Made by a program: the position numbers and the translations under genes
Notes under the pieces: generated by a model
Told to the model about the DNA's origin: nothing
Seen by the model: only the letters and a program-made list of their open reading frames with translations
Databases searched by the model: none
Shown here: positions 7,461 to 14,534 of the stretch, piece by piece
How positions within the stretch are numbered: position 1 is the first letter of the stretch
How the letters are laid out: every line of letters begins with the position of its first letter
Source: Clostridiales bacterium UBA1774
Lineage (GTDB): Bacteria; Bacillota; Clostridia; Oscillospirales; Oscillospiraceae
DNA: 49,925 nucleotides
Direction: 5' to 3'
Assembly (NCBI GenBank): GCA_002314635.1
Contig: DCGQ01000020.1
Coordinates: forward strand, 1-49,925

Positions 7461-9263
7461 TCAGTCCTCCGCTCTGATCCAGCTGATCAGGATGCCGTTT
7501 TCCGGAATTTCGGAAGCATAGATGTACACCGTGTTTTCCCCCGTCTCCGCTGCGGGACACAGCAATCCGGTTCCCAGCGCCCCGGCGGCAAAGCATACGC
7601 TGCCGGTCATGCCGGAAGTCACCCCCGGACAGGAAACAGATGCCCGATACGGCCATTCCGCATAGGTTCCGTCTGCCGCCCATGACGATACCGGAACCGT
7701 CACGTCCGTAAAACGCAGCACACCGGTCAGAGAGGAAACCTTCCCGTTCCGGTAGCGATATACCCGGTCATACCGAAAATCCACAAACAGTCCGGTTGCA
7801 TGGGGATAATCTCCGCTGATATCCTGCACGCTGCTTCCGCCGGGGTAGTCCCCTGCAGCGGATACCAGACTGTCATCCCCCAGCCACAGGCCGCAGCCGA
7901 ACTTCTTCAATACCGCCGCACCGTTTCCCGCGCTGCCTGTGCCGGTGCCAAGCTGCAGGAAGGGATACAGGTAATTGGTACCTTGAAAGCAGCTCAGCTT
8001 CATTTTCAGCAGACCGCTGCCGTTCTCCACGCCCCACAGTTCAAAACCGTCATCGCTGATCTTGGCATAGCCTGCGCCCTGACCCGCCCGGAACTCAAAG
8101 CCATCGAAATACCCGGCAGATACATGGGGACTGAAAATCGCCGCATCGGACAGTGTGGTGGGCGTATTGCCGTTCACATCCAGATACAACAGTCCCAGTG
8201 CATCATTGACCACACTGAAATCCATCGTGCCTCCGGCTGCCGACTGTCCGGCCCGGGTCACACCGAAGGACCAGTACAGCGTGTATGACGCCGTTCCCAC
8301 AGTTACCGGCACGGTGAGAACCCCGGCCTGTGCCGTCATGACTGAGGTCACTGAAATGGTCAGCGCTGCCAGCGCGGTTCCGTTCCCGGCAACGCTGACG
8401 CTCATACCCGCAGGCGCACCGGTCACTGTGCCCACAGTCACCGGCTGCCGGACCCCGCTCCGGTAGCAAAGCACGGAAGCCGATACCGTTCCCGGCTGTG
8501 CTGAAGCAATTCCGCCGGAAAACACATGGGGATTGTTCCCCAGCATCAGGGTCAATGGCTCACCCTGCAGGGACTCCAGCCATTCTTCCTCGGAGCCGGT
8601 GTACCCGTTGTCCACCGCCAGTTCGTAGGCTGATTTTCCGTTTGCACCGTCAGTGCCGCCATTCTGCCCGGAAGCACCCTGCCGCAGCATGACGCTGCCC
8701 CAGCTTTCACCGCCATCCCGGGTAGAACAGGCATATACCGCCCGTCCGCTCCATCCGCTGTTCCATGCGCTGTACCATCCGTGGGTCAGTACAGGATCGC
8801 CGTCTGCATTTACCACCATGCCGTTCTGTTTCCCCACCGGCGGATTCAGACCGTCCATGCTGTAGTATTCCATCATACTGGCGGAGGTGATGGTCATGCC
8901 ACCGGAACGGAGGGCATAGGTGGTGGTGCTTCCCTGCTCCGTGATGTCCAGTGTCAGGCCGCCCACCGTCTGTTCCAGCGTGGAAATGCCGCCCTCTGCA
9001 TCCGAGATCCGGCTGACCAGACTCTCCCCGTCAAAACTGCTGTCCAGACCATACTGTTTCCCGGTTTCCTCCCTCAGCTGTGTCTGCAGGGATGTGAGGG
9101 CTTCGCTGTTAAAATTCTCCTGCCCCAGATTCCGCAGCAGATAGCGCAGTTCCTCCAGCAGGAGAAACATATGGTTTTCCAGCGCCGTCAGCCGTTCCCC
9201 GGTGCTTTTCTGGCCGGTGGGTTCAGCCGCCCAGCTTTCCAGCAGATCCGAAAATTCTGCCAT
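7461..9263 (-). CDS. Tail fibre / receptor-binding protein
   Basis: The 600-residue protein starts with a helical, likely trimerising segment (residues 1-95). It continues with a beta region and then a collagen-like turn (GQNGGTDGANGKS) leading into AYELAVDNGYTGSEEEWLES near residues 212-231. That motif is common in tail fibres of phages from gut Firmicutes. The remainder is beta-rich and Gly/Ser-rich, as expected of a distal fibre. It is the largest structural gene in the element besides the portal and probably decides host-surface binding. AAGGAAGG precedes the ATG. It lies directly downstream of the lysis genes, which split the tail genes into two blocks. Confidence 0.75.
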   Translation of the reverse strand: MAEFSDLLESWAAEPTGQKSTGERLTALENHMFLLLEELRYLLRNLGQENFNSEALTSLQTQLREETGKQYGLDSSFDGESLVSRISDAEGGISTLEQTVGGLTLDITEQGSTTTYALRSGGMTITSASMMEYYSMDGLNPPVGKQNGMVVNADGDPVLTHGWYSAWNSGWSGRAVYACSTRDGGESWGSVMLRQGASGQNGGTDGANGKSAYELAVDNGYTGSEEEWLESLQGEPLTLMLGNNPHVFSGGIASAQPGTVSASVLCYRSGVRQPVTVGTVTGAPAGMSVSVAGNGTALAALTISVTSVMTAQAGVLTVPVTVGTASYTLYWSFGVTRAGQSAAGGTMDFSVVNDALGLLYLDVNGNTPTTLSDAAIFSPHVSAGYFDGFEFRAGQGAGYAKISDDGFELWGVENGSGLLKMKLSCFQGTNYLYPFLQLGTGTGSAGNGAAVLKKFGCGLWLGDDSLVSAAGDYPGGSSVQDISGDYPHATGLFVDFRYDRVYRYRNGKVSSLTGVLRFTDVTVPVSSWAADGTYAEWPYRASVSCPGVTSGMTGSVCFAAGALGTGLLCPAAETGENTVYIYASEIPENGILISWIRAED

Positions 9264-9281
9264 GTTCCTTCCTTTCCCGGA

Positions 9282-9533
9282 CTAGCGGTTCGGATCCTGT
9301 TCCAGGTCTCCGATACGGTGATTTGCCACCTTGATCTGTTCGGCGAATACATCCGCACGCCGTTCCAGTGCATAGGTGCGCTCCACCACCGAATTATGCT
9401 TGTCCACCTTTTTTTCCAGTGCTTCCAGACGGTAGGCGATCAGAGCAGAGGCCTTCCGGTTGGCCAGATAGGCCCCGCCCAGTGTTCCCGTCATGGCCAG
9501 CACGCCCACCACAATGGACGCAATCCAGTCCAT
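9282..9533 (-). CDS. Small membrane protein with coiled coil, holin-like/lysis accessory
   Basis: The start is placed at ATG 9533 because AGGAGG lies 10 bases upstream; a longer reading would overlap the previous gene. The 83-residue product has one N-terminal hydrophobic segment (IASIVVGVLAMTGTLGGAYL, residues 4-23) and then a charged helical tail (ALEKKVDKHNSVVERTYALE). This one-membrane-segment plus coiled-coil layout resembles XhlA-type haemolysin/holin partners or spanin-like accessory proteins. It follows the putative holin and the endolysin, so a role in lysis is likely. The exact role is not provable from sequence. Confidence 0.7.
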   Translation of the reverse strand: MDWIASIVVGVLAMTGTLGGAYLANRKASALIAYRLEALEKKVDKHNSVVERTYALERRADVFAEQIKVANHRIGDLEQDPNR

Positions 9534-9538
9534 CGGTT

Positions 9539-9748
9539 CTACGCCTCCTTCCGATGCTCCAGCGCCATGTTCCACGCCGCGCTGATGGCCGCAGCCGTTG
9601 CCGCTGCCGTTACCGGACTGAGGTATGCCCAGAGCCGCCCCCAGTTATCCGGGAATCCCTGCTGCAGCAGCAGGATCAGTTCCGGAACCAGAACGCCCAG
9701 AAATGCCTGCACAAATGTTTTCAGGGCACGTGTCATCCAATCTCTCAT
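9539..9748 (-). CDS. Putative holin
   Basis: The 69-residue protein has two hydrophobic stretches (TFVQAFLGVLVPELILLLQQ at residues 11-30 and a second, Ala-rich one at about 44-60) and a short charged C-terminus (EHRKEA), the usual layout of small class II holins. Its ATG overlaps the stop of the endolysin gene (ATGA) and is preceded by AGGAGG, so it is translationally coupled to the lysin. Holins form the membrane lesion that times lysis. The family could not be identified beyond this topology. Confidence 0.7.
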   Translation of the reverse strand: MRDWMTRALKTFVQAFLGVLVPELILLLQQGFPDNWGRLWAYLSPVTAAATAAAISAAWNMALEHRKEA

Positions 9749-10365
9749 TTATCCTCCTGTCTCATCAGAACCGCAGCCAGCTCCGCCCGGGTCACCGGGT
9801 CATTCGGTCGAAACTTCCCGTCCGGGTCGCCCTGCATCAGTCCCAGTTCTCTGCATCTGTCGATGGCTGCCTCTGCCCAATGCCCGGCATAATCCGATGC
9901 CGCTGCGCGGTATCGGGGTCTGCATACGCCCACGATCTGCGCCGGAACCCGGGTCTTTCGCTGCACCGCACCGCCGTTGGCCTGACTGCAGGAGGCGGAG
10001 GTGTTGCCCTCAATGGTGCAAATCCTGCCCTCTGTCACGGATTCCACCAGGCCACAGTGTTCCGTATCCTGTGTTCCATGAAAATTCAGGATCAGGATAT
10101 CTCCGGGCCGGACCCCGGCTGCCGCAACCGTCAGCCCCTGCTCCCGGTAATACCGAAGCAGCGCCCCGCAGGAAGCGGTCTTTCCTCCGCCGTAAAAAGC
10201 CTCCTGTTCCCCTGCGGTGCGGAATACCCACCAGAGGAACATCACGCACCACGGCTGTCCGTCCAGTCCGTAGGCTGCACCGTACTTCGTCCGATTGGAA
10301 TTGGCAGGTGATTCCGAATATCCCACCTGCGTGGACGCGGCATCCAGTACCTTTTCCAAGCTCAT
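9745..10365 (-). CDS. Endolysin: CHAP amidase/endopeptidase with C-terminal SLH domain
   Basis: The 206-residue protein has an N-terminal CHAP-type domain with the expected catalytic Cys40 (GQPWCVMF), His103 (TEHCGLVE) and a polar residue in IEGNTS (Glu119/Asn121). It therefore likely cuts peptidoglycan cross-bridges or stem peptides. Residues 158-202 form a single S-layer-homology repeat (DYAGHWAEAAIDRCRELGL, then FRPNDPVTRAELA). SLH domains bind secondary cell-wall polymers, so it should anchor the enzyme at the wall. No signal peptide is present, consistent with holin-dependent release. SLH domains usually come in threes; here there is one. It is coupled to the holin gene by an ATGA overlap. 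Confidence 0.88.
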   Translation of the reverse strand: MSLEKVLDAASTQVGYSESPANSNRTKYGAAYGLDGQPWCVMFLWWVFRTAGEQEAFYGGGKTASCGALLRYYREQGLTVAAAGVRPGDILILNFHGTQDTEHCGLVESVTEGRICTIEGNTSASCSQANGGAVQRKTRVPAQIVGVCRPRYRAAASDYAGHWAEAAIDRCRELGLMQGDPDGKFRPNDPVTRAELAAVLMRQEDK

Positions 10366-10402
10366 GCTATCACCCTCCGCTATATCCCTATCCGTTTCCT
10401 GC

Positions 10403-10651
10403 TCACGCTTCGGATTCGATAGAATGAACCACCCAATGCTGAACCGCTCTGCCGTTCTCTTCGACCCAGCAGTCGGTCACATACTGCGTTTCGGGGTCAT
10501 AGGCGGGAAGCTCGGTGTACATCATCTCCAACCAATTATCCAACTGGGCAATCAACGCTTTCTTGGCATCGTTTGGGTTTGCAATGGTCATTCGATATGG
10601 GTTAGGCATTACCATTGCCTGGCCTTCTGTCGTAATTTTACAGTAAGTCAT
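10403..10651 (-). CDS. Small phage protein of unknown function
   Basis: The 82-residue product has no clear domain. It holds an N-terminal region with MVMPNPYRMTIANPNDAKKA, a predicted helix (LIAQLDNWLEMMY) and a C-terminal aromatic stretch (CWVEENGRAVQHWVVHS). Its ATG overlaps the stop of the upstream LamG-like gene (ATGA), with AAAGGAG 8 bases ahead. Base composition here is lower in GC than in the flanking late genes and matches the upstream gene. The two probably arrived together as a tail-tip module. No function is assigned. Confidence 0.65.
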   Translation of the reverse strand: MTYCKITTEGQAMVMPNPYRMTIANPNDAKKALIAQLDNWLEMMYTELPAYDPETQYVTDCWVEENGRAVQHWVVHSIESEA

Positions 10652-11280
10652 ACATTTGCTCCTTTCGTAAATGTGCCCGTTCCAACGTTCGTGTAGAATG
10701 TGTTTGCAGCAAGGTCATACATGCCTATAACATGATCTGATTTTCGATAGCACGGCACTAAATCACACGTGATAATATTATTTTCATAAACGCGAAATGA
10801 TTTGACGATATAGATTGAAAGCGCAAAATTATCAAAGCCACCGGCGAAAATATACAAATCATCCGTTGTGCCGCCCGGGGGAGTAACTGTCTTTATTACT
10901 CTCTCGCCTACCCTGATACTCGCATGGTCTATGGTGAGTTTTGCCCAAATGTCATATCCCAGCTTTAAGGGGTTAATGGAACCCACATTGTAAGTATTAG
11001 CACCATAATAAAGCATCGCTCCAGTTGGATTCGGGTTAAAAATGGCATTAACATTTAACTTCAGGTTATATCCTGTCTTATCTGCGCTGCCAAACCATTT
11101 GGAGTTTGATACAAATGGCGCCGTAGGCACTTGCATTTCGCACTCAAGCTTACCTGTATTAAATGAAAAACGCGTGCCTATGCGCAGATAAGGCCCCTGT
11201 GAACTTGCGCCGATCCACTCAACCTCCTGGTACTCGCTTGGCAGCCTGCTCCCACCGATTAACGCTCTTCGCCGGTTCAT
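10648..11280 (-). CDS. Tail protein with LamG/concanavalin-like beta-sandwich
   Basis: The start is set at ATG 11280 because it overlaps the previous stop (ATGA); upstream in-frame starts lie inside the preceding gene. The 210-residue product opens with SRLPSEYQEVEWI, a motif I know from many tail or fibre proteins of gut Firmicute phages. It continues as a beta-rich region (YLRIGTRFSFNTGKLECEMQ) typical of LamG-like sugar-binding folds, and ends in FYTNVGTGTFTKGA. A receptor- or glycan-binding role is inferred. The gene is markedly more AT-rich than its neighbours, which suggests recent exchange. Confidence 0.7.
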   Translation of the reverse strand: MNRRRALIGGSRLPSEYQEVEWIGASSQGPYLRIGTRFSFNTGKLECEMQVPTAPFVSNSKWFGSADKTGYNLKLNVNAIFNPNPTGAMLYYGANTYNVGSINPLKLGYDIWAKLTIDHASIRVGERVIKTVTPPGGTTDDLYIFAGGFDNFALSIYIVKSFRVYENNIITCDLVPCYRKSDHVIGMYDLAANTFYTNVGTGTFTKGANV

Positions 11281-11651
11281 GCGCTCACCGCCAATGTGTT
11301 CGACACGATTGCCCAGTAAGTGCCGTCCCACAAAAGATGAAGTTCTACCCTCTGATTGACCCCAGGAGTGGGGATAGATCCGATGGTAGTGCCGGTTACG
11401 GACAGTGTGGCTGCAGCTGCGCCGGAATAGAAAACCACACTGATTTTCTGTCCCTGCGTTGCTTCAGCGGGAAGCACGATTGCGACAGCAGTCTGCGTAC
11501 CAAGGTAGTATTCTGTGTTCGCCACTGCCACGGAATCCATCGTGGATTTGACGGTAGGCTTGTCCGCTTTGTTCGCAATATTTCCCTTTAGCTGGCTGAC
11601 TCCGGCAGCGCACTCTGCATACAGCGCCAGGTTCAGATCCATCTTACCCAT
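11277..11651 (-). CDS. Phage tail-associated small structural protein
   Basis: The 124-residue protein has a short helical N-terminus (DLNLALYAECAAGVSQLKGN) followed by beta-strands with small hydrophobic repeats (VAIVLPAEATQGQKISVVFY, then LSVTGTTIGSIPTPG) and an aromatic C-terminal stretch (LLWDGTYWAIVSN). It looks like a compact beta-domain of a tail or fibre tip. Its ATG overlaps the end of the upstream gene by eight bases; the ribosome site (GGGGAAG) is weak and a second ATG lies nine bases in. No family is recognised. Confidence 0.6.
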   Translation of the reverse strand: MGKMDLNLALYAECAAGVSQLKGNIANKADKPTVKSTMDSVAVANTEYYLGTQTAVAIVLPAEATQGQKISVVFYSGAAAATLSVTGTTIGSIPTPGVNQRVELHLLWDGTYWAIVSNTLAVSA

Positions 11652-11880
11652 TCAGCTTCCCCCACGATCCGGTGCTATCCATCACATACACGCCTGCGCC
11701 CTTCACCAGCGCATAGCTCCACGGAGCCGGTACCGCCGAGGTACCGCCGGGAATCGTCATGCCCGCCGTGGTGGGCAGGCTCGCTACATCCGAAGAGCTG
11801 TCGCAGCCGAACACACAGCGCCGCTTTGCGCCCAGCATTTCCTCCGGCTTATCCACATAACCCAGAAATTTGATTGCCAT
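11644..11880 (-). CDS. Small phage structural protein
   Basis: The 78-residue product (starting MAIKFLGYVDKPEEMLGAKR) contains one FGCDSSSDVASLPT stretch and ends with YVMDSTGSWGKLNG. It has no membrane segment and no recognised domain. GGGAGG sits 6 bases before the ATG. It lies between the connector and the tail-tip genes and is overlapped at its 3' end by the next gene, so it is probably a minor structural or head-decoration component. No function is assigned. Confidence 0.6.
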   Translation of the reverse strand: MAIKFLGYVDKPEEMLGAKRRCVFGCDSSSDVASLPTTAGMTIPGGTSAVPAPWSYALVKGAGVYVMDSTGSWGKLNG

Positions 11881-11881
11881 G

Positions 11882-12484
11882 TTAACCTCCCTGTTCCCGG
11901 GCCGCCGGTTCGTAAGTCCGCGCCGCCCATCTGATAAATTCCCCGTAAGCCGTGTTAAACAGTGTCATGCAGTTCTGATACCGGTCAAATTCACCGTCTG
12001 CAAAGTGCAGCATGGCGGTCAGATACAGCCAGTAGATCCGGTCATGGGGTGCGCCGATCAGCAGCGCCGCTCCGGTGCCGTCATAAGCAATCACGGCCTC
12101 TCCGCTGTCCCCGGTACTGCCGGTTTCGCTGAAGCTGCCTTCCGAAAAGGTCAGCGTTTTTCCGTCGTCACTGACCGAACAGATCCTGCGGGCACTGCTG
12201 CTGTCATTCCCGTCATAGGTCACAAGTCCGCTGAGCTTTACCGTCCCGCCTGCCAGAAAGCCGGGGGCCTCGGGGCAGACCATGGTGGCTCCGTTGGGAA
12301 AGGACACGCCGGAAATCCGGATCGTCTCCTGATAGCGGTGCTGCCGAAGCTTTTCCGGCGGCAGCAGGAACGCATCCATCTGGGCCATTCCTTCACATTC
12401 GTTGAGCCAGCGGGTCTTGACGCTGCCGGAATATGCGTTGGGTGCGATTCCATCCGCCAGCGTCAGCATTTCTCCCAGTGTCAT
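11882..12484 (-). CDS. Head-to-tail connector / adaptor protein (gp4-like)
   Basis: The start is placed at ATG 12484 because AAGGAGAG lies 7 bases upstream; a longer frame would run 150 bases into the capsid gene. The 200-residue product is helical at both ends with a beta-rich middle. The C-terminal part (YLTAMLHFADGEFDRYQNC, then FNTAYGEFIRWAARTY) resembles head-tail adaptor proteins such as P22 gp4 or HK97 gp6, which close the portal ring after packaging. Position right after the capsid gene is typical. Assignment is from pattern and context. Confidence 0.6.
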   Translation of the reverse strand: MTLGEMLTLADGIAPNAYSGSVKTRWLNECEGMAQMDAFLLPPEKLRQHRYQETIRISGVSFPNGATMVCPEAPGFLAGGTVKLSGLVTYDGNDSSSARRICSVSDDGKTLTFSEGSFSETGSTGDSGEAVIAYDGTGAALLIGAPHDRIYWLYLTAMLHFADGEFDRYQNCMTLFNTAYGEFIRWAARTYEPAAREQGG

Positions 12485-12501
12485 CGTCTCTCTCCTTTTC
12501 T

Positions 12502-12534
12502 GCCGCCCCTCTCCGAAGAACGGAGAGGGGCGGC
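12502..12534 (-). promoter_or_regulatory. Strong intercistronic hairpin after the capsid gene
   Basis: A 14-bp perfect GC-rich stem (12502-12515 with 12521-12534) with a five-base loop fills the gap between the capsid stop and the connector's ribosome site. On the coding (minus) strand it has no U-tract, so it is unlikely to be a full terminator. It may shield the capsid mRNA 3' end or mark a processing point. The short T run is on the plus-strand side (12536-12539). Confidence 0.75.
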
Positions 12535-12540
12535 GTTTTC

Positions 12541-13548
12541 TCAGGACAGCGCGGTTGCGCCGCTGATACCGGCACAGGCCGCATAACGCCAGTCGTGGAA
12601 ACCGGCAATGAACCGGGCACGGCCGCGCCACACATTGGCATCGGTGTTCTCGTCCAGACTGGAACGCACCTCCAGCTTGGCACGATCCAGCCACACGGCG
12701 CCGCCGTACTCCTGATTGTAGCGGCTGTCCAGCAGCACCCAGGGAGCGGTATTGGTGGTGCCGATGAACTGGTTCAGATAGCTCCAGCAGATGACGGTCC
12801 AGCGGCCGAAGTGGTAGTTGAAGCCATTGTTGCCGCTGTCCGGATCCTTGTCCGCACCGATGGCGGCAAAGACTGCCTTTTTCAGGCTGTGCACATTGGG
12901 AATCAGGATGGTATCGGGAGCCACATCCAGGATTTCGCCGTTGTCACCTCTGAAATTCTGCATTTTCACCTCCAGCATCCCCAGCGCATCATCGGAGAAG
13001 GCGTCGGAGAACAGGTTGCACTGGGTTCCGCCGCTGACCTTGGCGGGATGTGCGGCGTAGAACAGATTCTGACCGTCAGCGGCTTTCAGATCGAAGCTGC
13101 GGCCGCCGTAGGTCATGCTGGAATTTCCCTGAATGGCGTTTCCGTAAATGGCTGCGCCGAACTTCTCGCGGGTGCGGTAGTATGCGGTGACGAAGGCCGC
13201 AGGCTTGCGCCGCAGGTCGATGAGCTTGCTGTCCTCGATCACCTCACGGCTGAGGGAGAAGCTGTCCTTCCAGGTCATATGCTCCAGCGTCTTGGCGTAG
13301 CCCTCCTCCATACCGTCGATGGGATAAGCGCCGTTCTCGCCTACCGCCTGAAAACCCTCCATGGCAGTGAGGCTGGTCAGCTTTTCCATGTAATGGTTGG
13401 AGTTGGAGATCTGGAACAGATCCTTCAGCACGCTCTGCTGCTCGAACATCTCGCCCCGCTTTTCGATAAAGAGGCGAATCGGACTCTGGGAAGCGCCGAA
13501 AATGCTGCCGTTGAGGCCGCTGGCCTCGGAAAAAGTGATATTAGCCAT
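12541..13548 (-). CDS. Major capsid protein
   Basis: The 335-residue product is of normal size for an HK97-fold coat protein. Its placement after terminase, portal, scaffold-like and decoration genes is the canonical one. Features seen are a helical N-terminal arm (residues 25-60), a spine-like region (YRTREKFGAAIYGNAIQG near residue 125), LNQFIGTTNTAPWVLLDS near residue 262 and a C-terminal GFHDWRYAACAGISGA. These resemble coat proteins of the Mu-gpT/phage major head family. AAGGAG lies 9 bases before the ATG. The strong hairpin after the stop may help to raise its level relative to its neighbours. Confidence 0.85.
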   Translation of the reverse strand: MANITFSEASGLNGSIFGASQSPIRLFIEKRGEMFEQQSVLKDLFQISNSNHYMEKLTSLTAMEGFQAVGENGAYPIDGMEEGYAKTLEHMTWKDSFSLSREVIEDSKLIDLRRKPAAFVTAYYRTREKFGAAIYGNAIQGNSSMTYGGRSFDLKAADGQNLFYAAHPAKVSGGTQCNLFSDAFSDDALGMLEVKMQNFRGDNGEILDVAPDTILIPNVHSLKKAVFAAIGADKDPDSGNNGFNYHFGRWTVICWSYLNQFIGTTNTAPWVLLDSRYNQEYGGAVWLDRAKLEVRSSLDENTDANVWRGRARFIAGFHDWRYAACAGISGATALS

Positions 13549-13567
13549 GTGTTATGCTCCTTTCAGC

Positions 13568-13972
13568 TTATTCAAAACGGACATAGACGCCGCTGCCGGA
13601 GTCCGTGCCGTCCATCCCCACCACCGTGGCCACACCGGAGGTGGTGGTGGCAGTAACCTGCATACCGCTGGTGGCGTGGAGTGTCACCTTGTCGCCCTTC
13701 TTCCGGTCGGTGAAGGCGGCGGAGCAGGTGGTATAGAACACCATGTCCGGCTGCACCTTGATCACCGGGATCAGATCACCGGCGGTACAGGCGGAAGCCT
13801 TTTCCACCATGGAGATATAGGTGGGTTTGGTGGTGCCGGTGGCAATGGCCAGATTGCCGCCGGACTGGGTCAGCGCCATGCCGATCTTGGGTGTGATCGC
13901 ACCGCAGGGCAGATATTCGAAGGCGGGAACGCGCCCGTCATCCATGCTGTGGGGAATAAAACCTCTTGCCAT
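13568..13972 (-). CDS. Capsid decoration / head-stabilising protein
   Basis: The 134-residue, mostly beta protein begins MARGFIPHSMDDGRVPAFEY and contains Gly/Thr-rich strands (VTLHATSGMQVTATTTSG). Small beta proteins directly upstream of the capsid gene are commonly head-decoration or head-fibre proteins, which stabilise the expanded shell. GAGGAGG lies 9 bases before the ATG. Spacing to the capsid gene is 19 bases. The family was not identified, so the role is from size, composition and location. Confidence 0.6.
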   Translation of the reverse strand: MARGFIPHSMDDGRVPAFEYLPCGAITPKIGMALTQSGGNLAIATGTTKPTYISMVEKASACTAGDLIPVIKVQPDMVFYTTCSAAFTDRKKGDKVTLHATSGMQVTATTTSGVATVVGMDGTDSGSGVYVRFE

Positions 13973-13986
13973 TTTTCTTTACCTCC

Positions 13987-14406
13987 TCAATCCTCCATGC
14001 GGCAGCGATCCGCATGGTAATGGCGGCGAAACTCCGCGTCATTCAGTTCGGGCAGCAGCTCCCGATAGAGCCGCAGTTCCTCGGCGGGCACATTGCTCAT
14101 GCCTCTGCCCTGAGGGGTCACAGCAGTCAGATGACCCTTGCCCGCAGGTGCCAAACCCCGAAGCTGCTTAGTCAGCTTCTCCCGGCTGCACAGCCAGAAG
14201 GCCTCCACAAAGCTGAGACCCCGATACACATAGTCCCGGAACTGCTCCGGATCCACGGAAGCCAGCAGTGCTCCCATATCCTTCACCGCGGGATCGACCT
14301 TCCGGATCTCCGCCAGCTGCCGCTGAACCAGTTCTTCTTCGGAAAGCCGGTTCTGATTTTCCTGCTTCTTTTCCACAGTATCCTTTTCCTTTCTCCGGAT
14401 GTTCAT
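13987..14406 (-). CDS. Putative scaffolding protein
   Basis: The 139-residue protein is highly charged and mostly helical, with a Lys/Glu/Gln-rich N-terminus (RRKEKDTVEKKQENQNRLSE), a compact middle (EQFRDYVYRGLSFVEAFWL) and a basic C-terminus ending HYHADRCRMED. Scaffolding proteins typically have this charge pattern and lie between portal and coat genes. Its ATG overlaps the stop of the 43-residue gene upstream. No protease gene is seen, so scaffold would have to exit without cleavage. This is an inference from composition and position. Confidence 0.55.
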   Translation of the reverse strand: MNIRRKEKDTVEKKQENQNRLSEEELVQRQLAEIRKVDPAVKDMGALLASVDPEQFRDYVYRGLSFVEAFWLCSREKLTKQLRGLAPAGKGHLTAVTPQGRGMSNVPAEELRLYRELLPELNDAEFRRHYHADRCRMED

Positions 14407-14534
14407 TTCTTCCCTCCGTCCCGCAGATTGCCATTTCTCACCTGTCCGGTCTTTTTGGCGGGCGTACCGTTCACGGCCTTCACCACCTGTGTACCGGTGT
14501 TCCTGATCTGGTTTGCGTAATTCTTTTCCTTCAT
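14403..14534 (-). CDS. 43-residue basic phage protein between portal and scaffold
   Basis: A short frame of 43 codons, beginning MKEKNYANQIRNTGTQVVKA and ending LRDGGKK, has a strong ribosome site (AAGGAGGAAGC) 12 bases from the start. Both ends overlap neighbours: its ATG overlaps the portal stop and its stop overlaps the next ATG (ATGA), as expected of a real translationally coupled gene. The product is strongly basic (about nine Lys/Arg with few acids) and has no membrane segment. It may be a nucleic-acid- or scaffold-binding head component. No family is recognised. Confidence 0.75.
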   Translation of the reverse strand: MKEKNYANQIRNTGTQVVKAVNGTPAKKTGQVRNGNLRDGGKK

